From: Osmia lignaria lignaria
Lineage: Eukaryota > Arthropoda > Insecta > Hymenoptera > Megachilidae
Direction of reading: 5' to 3'
NCBI RefSeq assembly: GCF_051020975.1
Contig: NW_027478158.1
Coordinates: forward strand, 16,182,001 to 16,246,000
DNA length: 64,000 nt
The notes beneath the pieces are model-generated. The model did no database searches, was not told where the DNA came from, and was given only the letters and a program-made list of their open reading frames with translations. Shown here in pieces: positions 51,666-62,887 of the stretch. A program made the translations under genes and the position numbers. Positions within the stretch are counted from its first letter, which is position 1. The number at the start of each line of letters is the position of its first letter.

Positions 51666-52724
51666 AACTACGCATCTGATCAAAAAATATCATAGAACAT
51701 AAAAAGTAGGAAACTTAATTCTCTACAAAAAAGGTCTCTTAACATTTTGCCATAGCTCGCTTCGTTTCCGAGATATTTGCAGATTTATCTCAAGGGAAGG
51801 GGCCTGACGGACATATTTCGAGATATTTCTTCTTCTTGTTGTTCTTCTTCTGCACAGCTAAGCTGGAAGTGGCATTTGCGGCTCGCACTAGTGCAGAGTT
51901 ATCTCAAAGAAAGGGGCCACGGTGTTTCTGTATCTCTATTATGTTGGTGCGGCTTCGGAACTTTTAAATATCTCGATATATCTCGAAAACTGCGCTTCTG
52001 ATCAAAAAATATCATAGAACATAAATTGTAGGAAACATAATTCTCTACAAAAAAGGTCTCTTAGCATTTTGCCATAGCTCGCTTCGTTTCCGAGATATTT
52101 TCAGATTTATCTGAAGGGAAAGGGCCTGACGGACATATTTCGAGATATTTCTTCTTCTTGTTGTTCTTCTTCTGCACAGCTAAGCTGGAAGTGGCATTTG
52201 CAGCTCGCAATAGTGCAGAGTTATCTCAAAGAAAGGGGCCACTGTTTTTCTGTATCTCTATTATGTTGGTGCGGCTTCGGAACTTTTAAATATCTTGATA
52301 TATCTCGAGAACTGCGCATCTGATCAAAAAATATCATGGAACATAAAAAGTAGGAAACTTAATTCTCTACAAAAAAGGTCTCTTAACATTTTGCCATAGC
52401 TCGCTTCGTTTCCGAGATATTTGCAGATTTATCTGAAGGGAAGGGGCCTAACGGACATATTTCGAGATATTTCTTCTTCTTGTTGTTCTTCTTCTGCACA
52501 GCTAAACTGGAAGTGGCATTTCCAGCTCGCAATAGTGCAGAGTTATCTCAAAGAAAGGAGCCACGGTGTTTCTGTATCTCTATTATGTTGGTGCGGCTTC
52601 GGAACTTTTAAATATCTTGATATATCTCGAGAACTACGCATCTGATCAAAAAATATCGCAGAACATAAAAAGTAGGAAACTTAATTCTCTACAAATAAAG
52701 TCTCTTAACATTTTGCCATAGCTC
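51666..52724 (+). repeat. 7-monomer duplication, left copy (partner 53920-54978)
   Basis: This block recurs at 2254 bp. Shared markers are TCTTAGCATTTTG, CTGAAGGGAAAGGG, CCACTGTTTTTCTG, GAACTGCGCATC, ATCATGGAAC, ATATCGCAGAAC and CTACAAATAAAGTC. Point differences include TTTTCAGATT near 52098 here. Positions 52506-52558 differ as a patch: here CTAAACTGG, CATTTCCAGCTC and AAAGGAGCC, in the partner the ordinary CTAAGCTGG, CATTTGCGGCTC form. Confidence 0.86.
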
Positions 52725-54032
52725 TCTTCGTTTCCGAGATATTTGCAGATTTATCTCAAGGGAAGGGGCCTGACGGACATATTTCGAGATATTTCTTCTT
52801 CTTGTTGTTCTTCTTCTGCACAGCTAAGCTGGAAGTGGCATTTGCGGCTCGCACTAGTGCAGAGTTATCTCAAAGAAAGGGGCCACGGTGTTTCTGTATC
52901 TCTATTATGTTGGTGCGGCTTCGGAACTTTTAAATATCTCGATATATCTCGAAAACTACGCTTCTGATCAAAAAATATCATAGAACATAAATTGTAGGAA
53001 ACATAATTCTCTACAAAAAAGGTCTCTTAGCATTTTGCCATAGCTCGCTTCGTTTCCGAGATGTTTGCAGATTTATCTGAAGGGAAAGGGCCTGACGGAC
53101 ATATTTCGAGATATTTCTTCTTCTTGTTGTTCTTCTTCTGCACAGCTAAGCTGCAAGTGGCATTTGCAGCTCGCAATAGTGCAGAGTTATCTCAAAGAAA
53201 GGGGCCACTGTGTTTCTGTATCTCTATTATGTTGGTGCGGCTTCGGAACTTTTAAATATCTTGATATATCTCGAGAACTACGCATCTGATCAAAAAATAT
53301 CATAGAACATAAAAAGTAGGAAACATAATTCTCTACAAAAAAGGTCTCTTAACATTTTGCCATAGCTCTCTTCGTTTCCGAGATATTTGCAGATTTATCT
53401 CAAGGGAAGGGGCCTGACGGACATATTTCGAGATATTTCTTCTTCTTGTTGTTCTTCTTCTGCACAGCTAAGCTGGAAGTAGCATTTCCAGCTCGCAATA
53501 GTGCAGAGTTATCTCAAAGAAAGGGGCCACGGTGTTTCTGTATCTCTATTATGTTGGTGCGGCTTCGGAACTTTTAAATATCTTGATATATCTCGAGAAC
53601 TACGCATCTGATCAAAAAATATCATAGAACATCAAAAGTAGGAAACTTAATTCTCTACAAAAAAGGTCTCTTAACATTTTGCCATAGCTCGCTTCGTTTC
53701 CGAGATATTTGCATATTTATCTCAAGGGAAGGGGCCTGACGGACATATTTCGAGATATTTCTTCTTCTTGTTGTTCTTCTTCTGCACAGCTAAGCTGGAA
53801 GTGGCATTTGCGGCTCGCACTAGTGCAGAGTTATCTCAAAGAAAGGGGCCACGGTGTTTCTGTATCTCTATTATGTTGGTGCGGCTTCGGAACTTTTAAA
53901 TATCTTGATATATCTCGAGAACTACGCATCTGATCAAAAAATATCATAGAACATAAAAAGTAGGAAACTTAATTCTCTACAAAAAAGGTCTCTTAACATT
54001 TTGCCATAGCTCGCTTCGTTTCCGAGATATTT

Positions 54033-54058
54033 GCAGATTTATCTCAAGGGAAGGGGCC
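54033..54058 (+). repeat. Internal 26-nt block, copy 1
   Basis: GCAGATTTATCTCAAGG and the following AAGGGGCC occupy monomer positions 3-28. Copy 2 lies 114 bp downstream and matches at 23 of 26 positions. This shows that the 322-bp unit itself contains an older, smaller duplication. The block is present in every unit; in the CAGATTCAG head variant five of its bases are changed together. Confidence 0.85.
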
Positions 54059-54080
54059 TGACGGACATATTTCGAGATAT

Positions 54081-54105
54081 TTCTTCTTCTTGTTGTTCTT
54101 CTTCT
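54081..54105 (+). repeat. TTC/TTG pyrimidine-rich tract within the monomer
   Basis: A short imperfect trinucleotide run of TTC and TTG lies at monomer positions 51-75. It is present in all units, with only point changes: TTATTC at 580, 1546, 6054, 7663 and 9273; TTGTTC at 2834, 10561 and 11849. Its length is essentially constant across about 198 units, so it is not slipping like an ordinary microsatellite. Confidence 0.85.
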
Positions 54106-54146
54106 GCACAGCTAAGCTGGAAGTGGCATTTGCGGCTCGCACTAGT

Positions 54147-54172
54147 GCAGAGTTATCTCAAAGAAAGGGGCC
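54147..54172 (+). repeat. Internal 26-nt block, copy 2
   Basis: GCAGAGTTATCTCAAAG and the following AAAGGGGCC occupy monomer positions 117-142. It differs from copy 1 at three positions. The sequence upstream of each copy is also loosely alike: CATTTGCGGCTCGC before this one, CATTTTGCCATAGCTCGC before copy 1. That suggests the ancestral duplicated segment was longer and that one copy later lost or gained about 10-16 bp. Confidence 0.8.
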
Positions 54173-54996
54173 ACGGTGTTTCTGTATCTCTATTATGTTG
54201 GTGCGGCTTCGGAACTTTTAAATATCTCGATATATCTCGAAAACTACGCTTCTGATCAAAAAATATCATAGAACATAAATTGTAGGAAACATAATTCTCT
54301 ACAAAAAAGGTCTCTTAGCATTTTGCCATAGCTCGCTTCGTTTCCGAGATATTTGCAGATTTATCTGAAGGGAAAGGGCCTGACGGACATATTTCGAGAT
54401 ATTTCTTCTTCTTGTTGTTCTTCTTCTGCACAGCTAAGCTGGAAGTGGCATTTGCAGCTCGCAATAGTGCAGAGTTATCTCAAAGAAAGGGGCCACTGTT
54501 TTTCTGTATCTCTATTATGTTGGTGCGGCTTCGGAACTTTTAAATATCTTGATATATCTCGAGAACTGCGCATCTGATCAAAAAATATCATGGAACATAA
54601 AAAGTAGGAAACTTAATTCTCTACAAAAAAGGTCTCTTAACATTTTGCCATAGCTCGCTTCGTTTCCGAGATATTTGCAGATTTATCTGAAGGGAAGGGG
54701 CCTAACGGACATATTTCGAGATATTTCTTCTTCTTGTTGTTCTTCTTCTGCACAGCTAAGCTGGAAGTGGCATTTGCGGCTCGCACTAGTGCAGAGTTAT
54801 CTCAAAGAATGGGGCCACGGTGTTTCTGTATCTCTATTATGTTGGTGCGGCTTCGGAACTTTTAAATATCTTGATATATCTCGAGAACTACGCATCTGAT
54901 CAAAAAATATCGCAGAACATAAAAAGTAGGAAACTTAATTCTCTACAAATAAAGTCTCTTAACATTTTGCCATAGCTCGCTTCGTTTCCGAGATAT

Positions 54997-55317
54997 GTGC
55001 AGATTTATCTCAGGGGAAGGGGCCTGACGGACATATTTCGAGATATTTCTTCTTCTTGTTGTTCTTCTTCTGCACAGTAAGCTGGAAGTGGCATTTGCAG
55101 CTCGCAATAGTGCAGAGTTATCTCAAAGAAAGGGGCCACGGTGTTTCTGTATCTCTATTATGTTGGTGCGGCTTCGGAACTTTTAAATATCTTGATATAT
55201 CTCGAGAACTGCGCATCTGATCAAAAAATATCATAGAACATAAAAAGTAGGAAACTTAATTCTCTACAAAAAAGGTCTCTTAACATTTTGCCATAGCTCG
55301 CTTCGTTTCCGAGATAT
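54997..55317 (+). repeat. 321-bp variant monomer (CACAGTAAGC deletion)
   Basis: Third unit with this deletion, near 55076. Its head reads ATATGTGCAG and CTCAGGGGAAGG, and its tail GAACTGCGCATC. It lies twelve monomers from 51134. Confidence 0.92.
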
Positions 55318-58235
55318 TTGCATATTTATCTCAAGGGAAGGGGCCTGACGGACATATTTCGAGATATTTCTTCTTCTTGTTGTTCTTCTTCTGCACAGCT
55401 AAGCTGGAAGTGGCATTTGCGGCTCGCACTAGTGCAGAGTTATCTCAAAGAAAGGGGCCACGGTGTTTCTGTATCTCTATTATGTTGGTGCGGCTTCGGA
55501 ACTTTTAAATATCTCGATATATCTCGAAAACTACGCTTCTGATCAAAAAATATCATAGAACATAAATTGTAGGAAACATAATTCTCTACAAAAAAGGTCT
55601 CTTAACATTTTGCCATAGCTCGCTTCGTTTCCGAGATATTTGCAGATATATCTCAAGGGAAGGGGCCTGACGGACATATTTCGAGATATTTCTTCTTCTT
55701 GTTGTTCAACTTCTGCACAGCTAAGCTGGAAGTGGCATTTGCGGCTCGCACTAGTGCAGAGTTATCTCAAAGAAAGGGGCCACGGTGTTTCTGTATCTCT
55801 ATTATGTTGGTGCGGCTTCGGAACTTTTAAATATCTCGATATATCTCGAAAACTACGCTTCTGATCAAAAAATATCATAGAACATAAATTGTAGGAAACA
55901 TAATTCTCTACAAAAAAGGTCTCTTAACATTTTGCCATAGCTCGCTTCGTTTCCGAGATATTTGCAGATATATCTCAAGGGAAGGGGCCTGACGGACATA
56001 TTTCGAGATATTTCTTCTTCTTGTTGTTCTTCTTCTGCACAGCTAAGCTGGAAGTAGCATTTCCAGCTCGCAATAGTGCAGAGTTATCTCAAAGAAAGGG
56101 GCCACGGTGTTTCTGTATCTCTATTATGTTGGTGCGGCTTCGGAACTTTTAAATATCTTGATATATCTCGAGAACTGCGCATCTGATCAAAAAATATCAT
56201 AGAACATAACAAGTAGGAAACTTAATTCTCTACAAAAAAGGTCTCTTAACATTTTGCCATAGCTCTCTTCGTTTCCGAGATATTTGCAGATTTATCTCAA
56301 GGGAAGGGGCCTGACGGACATATTTCGAGATATTTCTTCTTCTTGTTGTTCTTCTTCTGCACAGCTAAGCTGGAAGTGGCATTTGGAGCTCGCAATAGTG
56401 CAGAGTTATCTCAAAGAAAGGGGCCACGGTGTTTCTGTATCTCTATTATGTTGGTGCGGCTTCGGAACTTTTAAAAATCTTGATATATCTCGAGAACTAC
56501 GCATCTGATCAAAAAATATCATAGAACATAAAAAGTAGCAAACTTAATTCTCTACAAAAAAGGTCTCTTAACATTTTGCCATAGCTCGCTTCGTTTCCGA
56601 GATATTTGCAGGTTTATCTCAAGGGAAGGGGCCTAACGGACATATGTCGAGATATTTCTTCTTCTTGTTGTTCTTCTTCTGCACAGCTAAGCTGGAAGTG
56701 GCATTTGCGGCTCGCACTAGTGCAGAGTTATCTCAAAGAAAGGGGCCACGGTGTTTCTGTATCTCTATTATGTGGGTGCGGCTTCGGAACTTTTAAATAT
56801 CTCGATATATCTCGAAAACTACGCTTCTGATCAAAAAATATCATCGAACATAAGTTGTAGGAAACATAATTCTCTACAAAAAAGGTCTCTTAACATTTTG
56901 CCATAGCTCGCTTCGTTTCCGAGATATTTGCAGATATATCTCAAGGGAAGGGGCCTGACGGACATATTTCGAGATATTTCTTCTTCTTGTTGTTCTTCTT
57001 CTGCACAGCTAAGCTGGAAGTGGCATTTGCGGCTCGCACTAGTGCAGAGTTATCTCAAAGAAAGGGGCCACGGTGTTTCTGTATCTCTATTATGTTGGTG
57101 CGGCTTCGGAACTTTTAAATATCTTGATATATCTCGAGAACTACGCATCTGATCAAAAAATATCATAGAACATAAAAAGTAGGAAACTTAATTCTCTACA
57201 AAAAAGGTCTCTTAACATTTTGCCATAGATCGCTTCGTTTCCGAGATATTTGCAGGTTTATCTCAAGGGAAGGGGCCTAACGGACATATTTCGAGATATT
57301 TCTTCTTCTTGTTGTTCTTCTTCTGCACAGCTAAACTGGAAGTGGCATTTCCAGCTCGCAATAGTGCAGAGTTATCTCAAAGAAAGGAGCCACGGTGTTT
57401 CTGTATCTCTATTCTGTTGGTGCGGCTTCGGAACTTTTAAATATCTTGATATATCTCGAGAACTACGCATCTGATCAAAAAATATCACAGAACATAAAAA
57501 GTAGGAAACTTAATTCTCTACAAAAAAGGTCTCTTAACATTTTGCCATAGCTCGCTTCGTTTCCGAGATATTTGCAGATTTATCTCAAGGGAAGGGGCCT
57601 GACGGACATATTTCGAGATATTTCTTCTTCTTGTTGTTCTTCTTCTGCACAGCTAAGCTGGAAGTGGCATTTGCGGCTCGCACTAGTGCAGAGTTATCTC
57701 AAAGAAAGGGGCCACGGTGTTTCTGTATCTCTATTATGTTGGTGCGGCTTCGGAACTTTTAAATATCTCGATATATCTCGAAAACTACGCTTGTGATCAA
57801 AAAATATCATAGAACATAAATTGTAGGAAACATAATTCTCTACAAAAAAGGTCCCTTAACATTTTGCCATAGCTCGCTTCGTTTCCGAGATATTTGCAGA
57901 TATATCTCAAGGGAAGGGGCCTGACGGACATATTTCGAGATATTTCTTCTTCTTGTTGTACTTCTTCTGCACAGCTAAGCTGGAAGTGGCATTTACAGCT
58001 CGCAATAGTGCAAAGTTATCTCAAAGAAAGGGGCGACGGTGTTTCTGTATCTCTATTATGTTGGTGCGGCTTCTGAACTTTTAAATATCTTGATATATCT
58101 CGAGAACTACGCATCTGATCAAAAAATATCATAGAACACAAAAAGTAGGAAACTTAATTCTCTACAAAAAAGGTCTCTTAAGATTTTGCCATAACTCGCT
58201 TCGTTTCCGAGATATTTGCAGATTTATCTCAAGGG

Positions 58236-60311
58236 AAGGGGCCTGACGGACATATTTCGAGATATTTCTTCTTCTTGTTGTTCTTCTTCTGCACAGCTAA
58301 GCTGGAAGTGGCATTTGCGGCTCGCACTAGTGCAGAGTTATCTCAAAGAAAGGGGCCACGGTGTTTCTGTATCTCTATTATGTTGGTGCGGCTTCGGAAC
58401 TTTTAAATATCTCGATATATCTCGAAAACTACGCTTCTGATCAAAAAATATCATAGAACATAAATTGTAGGAAACATAATTCTCTACAAAAAAGGTCTCT
58501 TAGCATTTTGCCATAGCTCGCTTGGTTTCCGAGATATTTGCAGATTTATTTCAAGGGAAGGGGCCTGACCGACATATTTCGAGATATTTCTTCTTCTTGT
58601 TGTTCTTCTTCTGCACAGCTAAGCTGGAAGTGGCATTTGCGGCTCGGACTAGTGCAGCGTTATCTCAAAGAAGGGGGCCACGGTGTTTCTGTATCTCTAT
58701 TATGTTGGTGCGGCTTCGGAACTTTTAAATATCTTGATATATCTCGAGAACTACGCATCTGATCAAAAAATATCATAGAACATAAACAGTAGGAAACTAA
58801 ATTCTCTACAAAAAAGGTCTCTTAACATTTTGCCATAGCTCGCTTCGTTTCCGAGATATTTGCAGATTTATCTCAAGGGAAGGGGCCTGACGGACATATT
58901 TCGAGATATTTCTTCTTCTTGTTGTTCTTCTTCTGCACAGCTAAGCTGGAAGTGGCATTTGCGGCTCGCACTAGTGCAGAGTTATCTCAAAGAAAGGGGC
59001 CACGGTGTTTCTGTATCTCTATTGTGTTGGTGCGGCTTCGGACCTTTTAAATATCTCGATATATCTCGAAAACTACGCTTGTGATCAAAAAATATCATAG
59101 AACATAAATTGTAGGAAACATAATTCTCTACAAAAAAGGTCTCTTAACATTTTGCCATAGCTCGCTTCGTTTCCGAGATATTTGCAGATATATCCCAAGG
59201 GAAGGGGCCTGACGGACATATTTCGAGATATTTCTTCTTCTTGTTGTACTTCTTCTGCACAGCTAAGCTGGAAGTGGCATTTACAGCTCGCAATAGTGCA
59301 AAGTTATCTCAAAGAAAGGGGCGACGGTGTTTCTGTATCTCTATTATGTTGGTGCGGCTTCGGAACTTTTAAATATCTTGATATATCTCGAGAACTACGC
59401 ATCTGATCAAAAAATATCATAGAACATAAAAAGTAGGAAACTTAATTCTCTACAAAAAAGGTCTCTTAACATTTTGCCATAGCTCGCTTCGTTTCCGATA
59501 TATTTGCAGATTTATCTCAAGGGAAGGGGCCTGACGGACATATTTCGAGATATTTCTTCTTCTTGTTGTTCTTCTTCTGCACAGCTAAGCTGGAAGTGGC
59601 ATTTGCGGCTCGCACTAGTGCAGAGTTATCTCAAAGAAAGGGGAGACGGTGTTTCTGTATCTCTATTATGTTGGTGCGGCTTCGGAACTTTTAAATATCT
59701 CGATATATCTCGAAAACTACGCTTCTGATCAAAAAATATCATAGAACATAAATTGTAGGAAACATTATTCTCTACAAAAAAGGTCTCTTAACATTTTGCC
59801 ATAGCTCGCTTCGTTTCCGAGATATTTGCAGATATATCTCAAGGGAAGGGGCCTGACGGACATATTTCGTGATATTTCTTCTTCTTGTTGTTCTTCTTCT
59901 GCACAGCTAAGCTGGAAGTGGCATTTGCAGCTCGCAATAGTGCAGAGTTATCTCAAAGAAAGGGGCCACGGTGTTTCTGTATCTCTATTATGTTGGTGCG
60001 GCTTCGGAACTTCTAAATATCTTGATATATCTCGAGAACTACGCATCTGATCAAAAAATATCATAGAACATAAAAAGTAGGAAACTTAATTCTCTACAAA
60101 AAAGGTCTCTTAACATTTTGCCATAGCTCGCTTCCTTTCCGAGATATTTGCAGATTTATCTCAAGGGAAGGGGCCTGACGGACATATTTCGAGATATTTC
60201 TTCTTCTTGTTGTTCTTCTTCTGCACAGCTAAGCTGGAAGTGGCATTTGCGGCTCGCACTAGTGCAGAGTTATCTCAAAGAAAGGGGCCACGGTGTTTCT
60301 GTATCTCTATT
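58236..60311 (+). repeat. 8-monomer duplication, left copy (partner 60812-62887)
   Basis: This block of about six and a half monomers recurs at exactly 2576 bp. Markers are CTTAGCATTTTG, CGCTTGGTTTCC, GATTTATTTCAAGG, CCTGACCGAC, GCAGCGTTATC, AAGAAGGGGGCC, CATAAACAGTAGG, CGGACCTTTTAAATATC, TATCCCAAGG, GTTGTACTTC, GGGGAGACGG, CGATATATTTGC, TTTCGTGATATT and GGAACTTCTAAATATC. Two differences seen: CTCGGACTAG near 58644 here and GTTGCTGTATC near 61573 in the partner. Confidence 0.92.
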
Positions 60312-60811
60312 GTGTTGGTGCGGCTTCGGACCTTTTAAATATCTCGATATATCTCGAAAACTACGCTTGTGATCAAAAAATATCATAGAACATAAATTGT
60401 AGGAAACATAATTCTCTACAAAAAAGGTCTCTTAACATTTTGCCATAGCTCGCTTCGTTTCCGAGATATTTGCAGATATATCCCAAGGGAAGGGGCCTGA
60501 CGGACATATTTCGAGATATTTCTTCTTCTTGTTGTACTTCTTCTGCACAGCTAAGCTGGAAGTGGCATTTACAGCTCGCAATAGTGCAAAGTTATCTCAA
60601 AGAAAGGGGTGACGGTGTTTCTGTATCTCTATTATGTTGGTGCGGCTTCGGAACTTTTAAATATCTTGATATATCTCGAGAACTACGCATCTGATCAAAA
60701 AATATCATAGAACATAAAAAGTAGGAAACTTAATTCTCTACAAAAAAGGTCTCTTAACATTTTGCCATAGCTCGCTTCGTTTCCGAGATATTTGCAGATT
60801 TATCTCAAGGC

Positions 60812-62887
60812 AAGGGGCCTGACGGACATATTTCGAGATATTTCTTCTTCTTGTTGTTCTTCTTCTGCACAGCTAAGCTGGAAGTGGCATTTGCGGCTCG
60901 CACTAGTGCAGAGTTATCTCAAAGAAAGGGGCCACGGTGTTTCTGTATCTCTATTATGTTGGTGCGGCTTCGGAACTTTTAAATATCTCGATATATCTCG
61001 AAAACTACGCTTCTGATCAAAAAATATCATAGAACATAAATTGTAGGAAACATAATTCTCTACAAAAAAGGTCTCTTAGCATTTTGCCATAGCTCGCTTG
61101 GTTTCCGAGATATTTGCAGATTTATTTCAAGGGAAGGGGCCTGACCGACATATTTCGAGATATTTCTTCTTCTTGTTGTTCTTCTTCTGCACAGCTAAGC
61201 TGGAAGTGGCATTTGCGGCTCGCACTAGTGCAGCGTTATCTCAAAGAAGGGGGCCACGGTGTTTCTGTATCTCTATTATGTTGGTGCGGCTTCGGAACTT
61301 TTAAATATCTTGATATATCTCGAGAACTACGCATCTGATCAAAAAATATCATAGAACATAAACAGTAGGAAACTAAATTCTCTACAAAAAAGGTCTCTTA
61401 ACATTTTGCCATAGCTCGCTTCGTTTCCGAGATATTTGCAGATTTATCTCAAGGGAAGGGGCCTGACGGACATATTTCGAGATATTTCTTCTTCTTGTTG
61501 TTCTTCTTCTGCACAGCTAAGCTGGAAGTGGCATTTGCGGCTCGCACTAGTGCAGAGTTATCTCAAAGAAAGGGGCCACGGTGTTGCTGTATCTCTATTG
61601 TGTTGGTGCGGCTTCGGACCTTTTAAATATCTCGATATATCTCGAAAACTACGCTTGTGATCAAAAAATATCATAGAACATAAATTGTAGGAAACATAAT
61701 TCTCTACAAAAAAGGTCTCTTAACATTTTGCCATAGCTCGCTTCGTTTCCGAGATATTTGCAGATATATCCCAAGGGAAGGGGCCTGACGGACATATTTC
61801 GAGATATTTCTTCTTCTTGTTGTACTTCTTCTGCACAGCTAAGCTGGAAGTGGCATTTACAGCTCGCAATAGTGCAAAGTTATCTCAAAGAAAGGGGCGA
61901 CGGTGTTTCTGTATCTCTATTATGTTGGTGCGGCTTCGGAACTTTTAAATATCTTGATATATCTCGAGAACTACGCATCTGATCAAAAAATATCATAGAA
62001 CATAAAAAGTAGGAAACTTAATTCTCTACAAAAAAGGTCTCTTAACATTTTGCCATAGCTCGCTTCGTTTCCGATATATTTGCAGATTTATCTCAAGGGA
62101 AGGGGCCTGACGGACATATTTCGAGATATTTCTTCTTCTTGTTGTTCTTCTTCTGCACAGCTAAGCTGGAAGTGGCATTTGCGGCTCGCACTAGTGCAGA
62201 GTTATCTCAAAGAAAGGGGAGACGGTGTTTCTGTATCTCTATTATGTTGGTGCGGCTTCGGAACTTTTAAATATCTCGATATATCTCGAAAACTACGCTT
62301 CTGATCAAAAAATATCATAGAACATAAATTGTAGGAAACATTATTCTCTACAAAAAAGGTCTCTTAACATTTTGCCATAGCTCGCTTCGTTTCCGAGATA
62401 TTTGCAGATATATCTCAAGGGAAGGGGCCTGACGGACATATTTCGTGATATTTCTTCTTCTTGTTGTTCTTCTTCTGCACAGCTAAGCTGGAAGTGGCAT
62501 TTGCAGCTCGCAATAGTGCAGAGTTATCTCAAAGAAAGGGGCCACGGTGTTTCTGTATCTCTATTATGTTGGTGCGGCTTCGGAACTTCTAAATATCTTG
62601 ATATATCTCGAGAACTACGCATCTGATCAAAAAATATCATAGAACATAAAAAGTAGGAAACTTAATTCTCTACAAAAAAGGTCTCTTAACATTTTGCCAT
62701 AGCTCGCTTCCTTTCCGAGATATTTGCAGATTTATCTCAAGGGAAGGGGCCTGACGGACATATTTCGAGATATTTCTTCTTCTTGTTGTTCTTCTTCTGC
62801 ACAGCTAAGCTGGAAGTGGCATTTGCGGCTCGCACTAGTGCAGAGTTATCTCAAAGAAAGGGGCCACGGTGTTTCTGTATCTCTATT
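60812..62887 (+). repeat. 8-monomer duplication, right copy (partner 58236-60311)
   Basis: Same series as the left copy. A shorter 4-monomer echo lies inside the pair: 58848-59497 recurs at 60136-60785 (offset 1288 bp), carrying the CGGACCTTTTAAATATC and TATCCCAAGG units, with GGGGTGACGG near 60607 in place of GGGGCGACGG. The first 1.3 kb of the shared series (61084-62396) also matches 4092-5404. Confidence 0.9.

Larger units (their letters stand above)
54072..54230 (+). other. Inverted repeat within the monomer (possible hairpin or cruciform arms)
   Basis: TCGAGATATTT at monomer positions 42-52 is the exact reverse complement of AAATATCTCGA at 190-200, with about 137 nt between them. A second reverse box, TATATCTCGAAA (201-212), can pair with the same forward arm over 11 bases (TTTCGAGATAT). 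In type A tails the first reverse arm reads AAATATCTTGA, which keeps pairing in RNA through a G-U wobble. The function is unknown; binding sites for a dyad-recognising protein or a folded transcript are both possible. Confidence 0.7.
54031..54352 (+). repeat. Representative monomer (head standard, middle GC-type, tail type B)
   Basis: This unit is close to the plain form of the repeat and is used for position numbering. In order it has: a 26-nt block at 3-28; a forward CGAGATATTT box at 43-52; a TTC/TTG pyrimidine tract at 51-75; the box CACAGCTAAGCTGGAAG around 77-93; the second copy of the 26-nt block at 117-142; a near-invariant core at about 134-190, including GGTGCGGCTTCGGAAC at 170-185; two reverse boxes ATATCTCGA at 192-200 and 202-210; TGATCA followed by an A-run at 223-233; an A/T-rich tail; and a second forward CGAGATATTT box that spans the unit boundary (315 to 2). 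G+C is about 40% by hand count. Confidence 0.95.
53920..54978 (+). repeat. 7-monomer duplication, right copy (partner 51666-52724)
   Basis: Both flanks of the patch match the left copy, including the rare ATATCGCAGAAC tail and AAATAAAGTC spacer. One copy has therefore exchanged about 50-100 bp in the middle of a monomer while keeping its surroundings. This copy has the common middle haplotype plus AAGAATGGGG near 54807. Confidence 0.86.

Noticed and set aside
54081..54105. Independent TTC microsatellite
   Set aside because: It is a fixed internal part of the monomer with constant length, not an expanding tract.
54031..54352. Hammerhead ribozyme, as found in some satellites
   Set aside because: I looked for the CTGATGA and GAAA core on both strands. 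The nearest is CTGATCA followed by an A-run, which lacks the conserved core.
54031..54352. CENP-B box
   Set aside because: No site fits TTCG with the spaced A and CGGG; TTCGTTTCCGAGAT and TTCGGAACTTTT both fail the second half.
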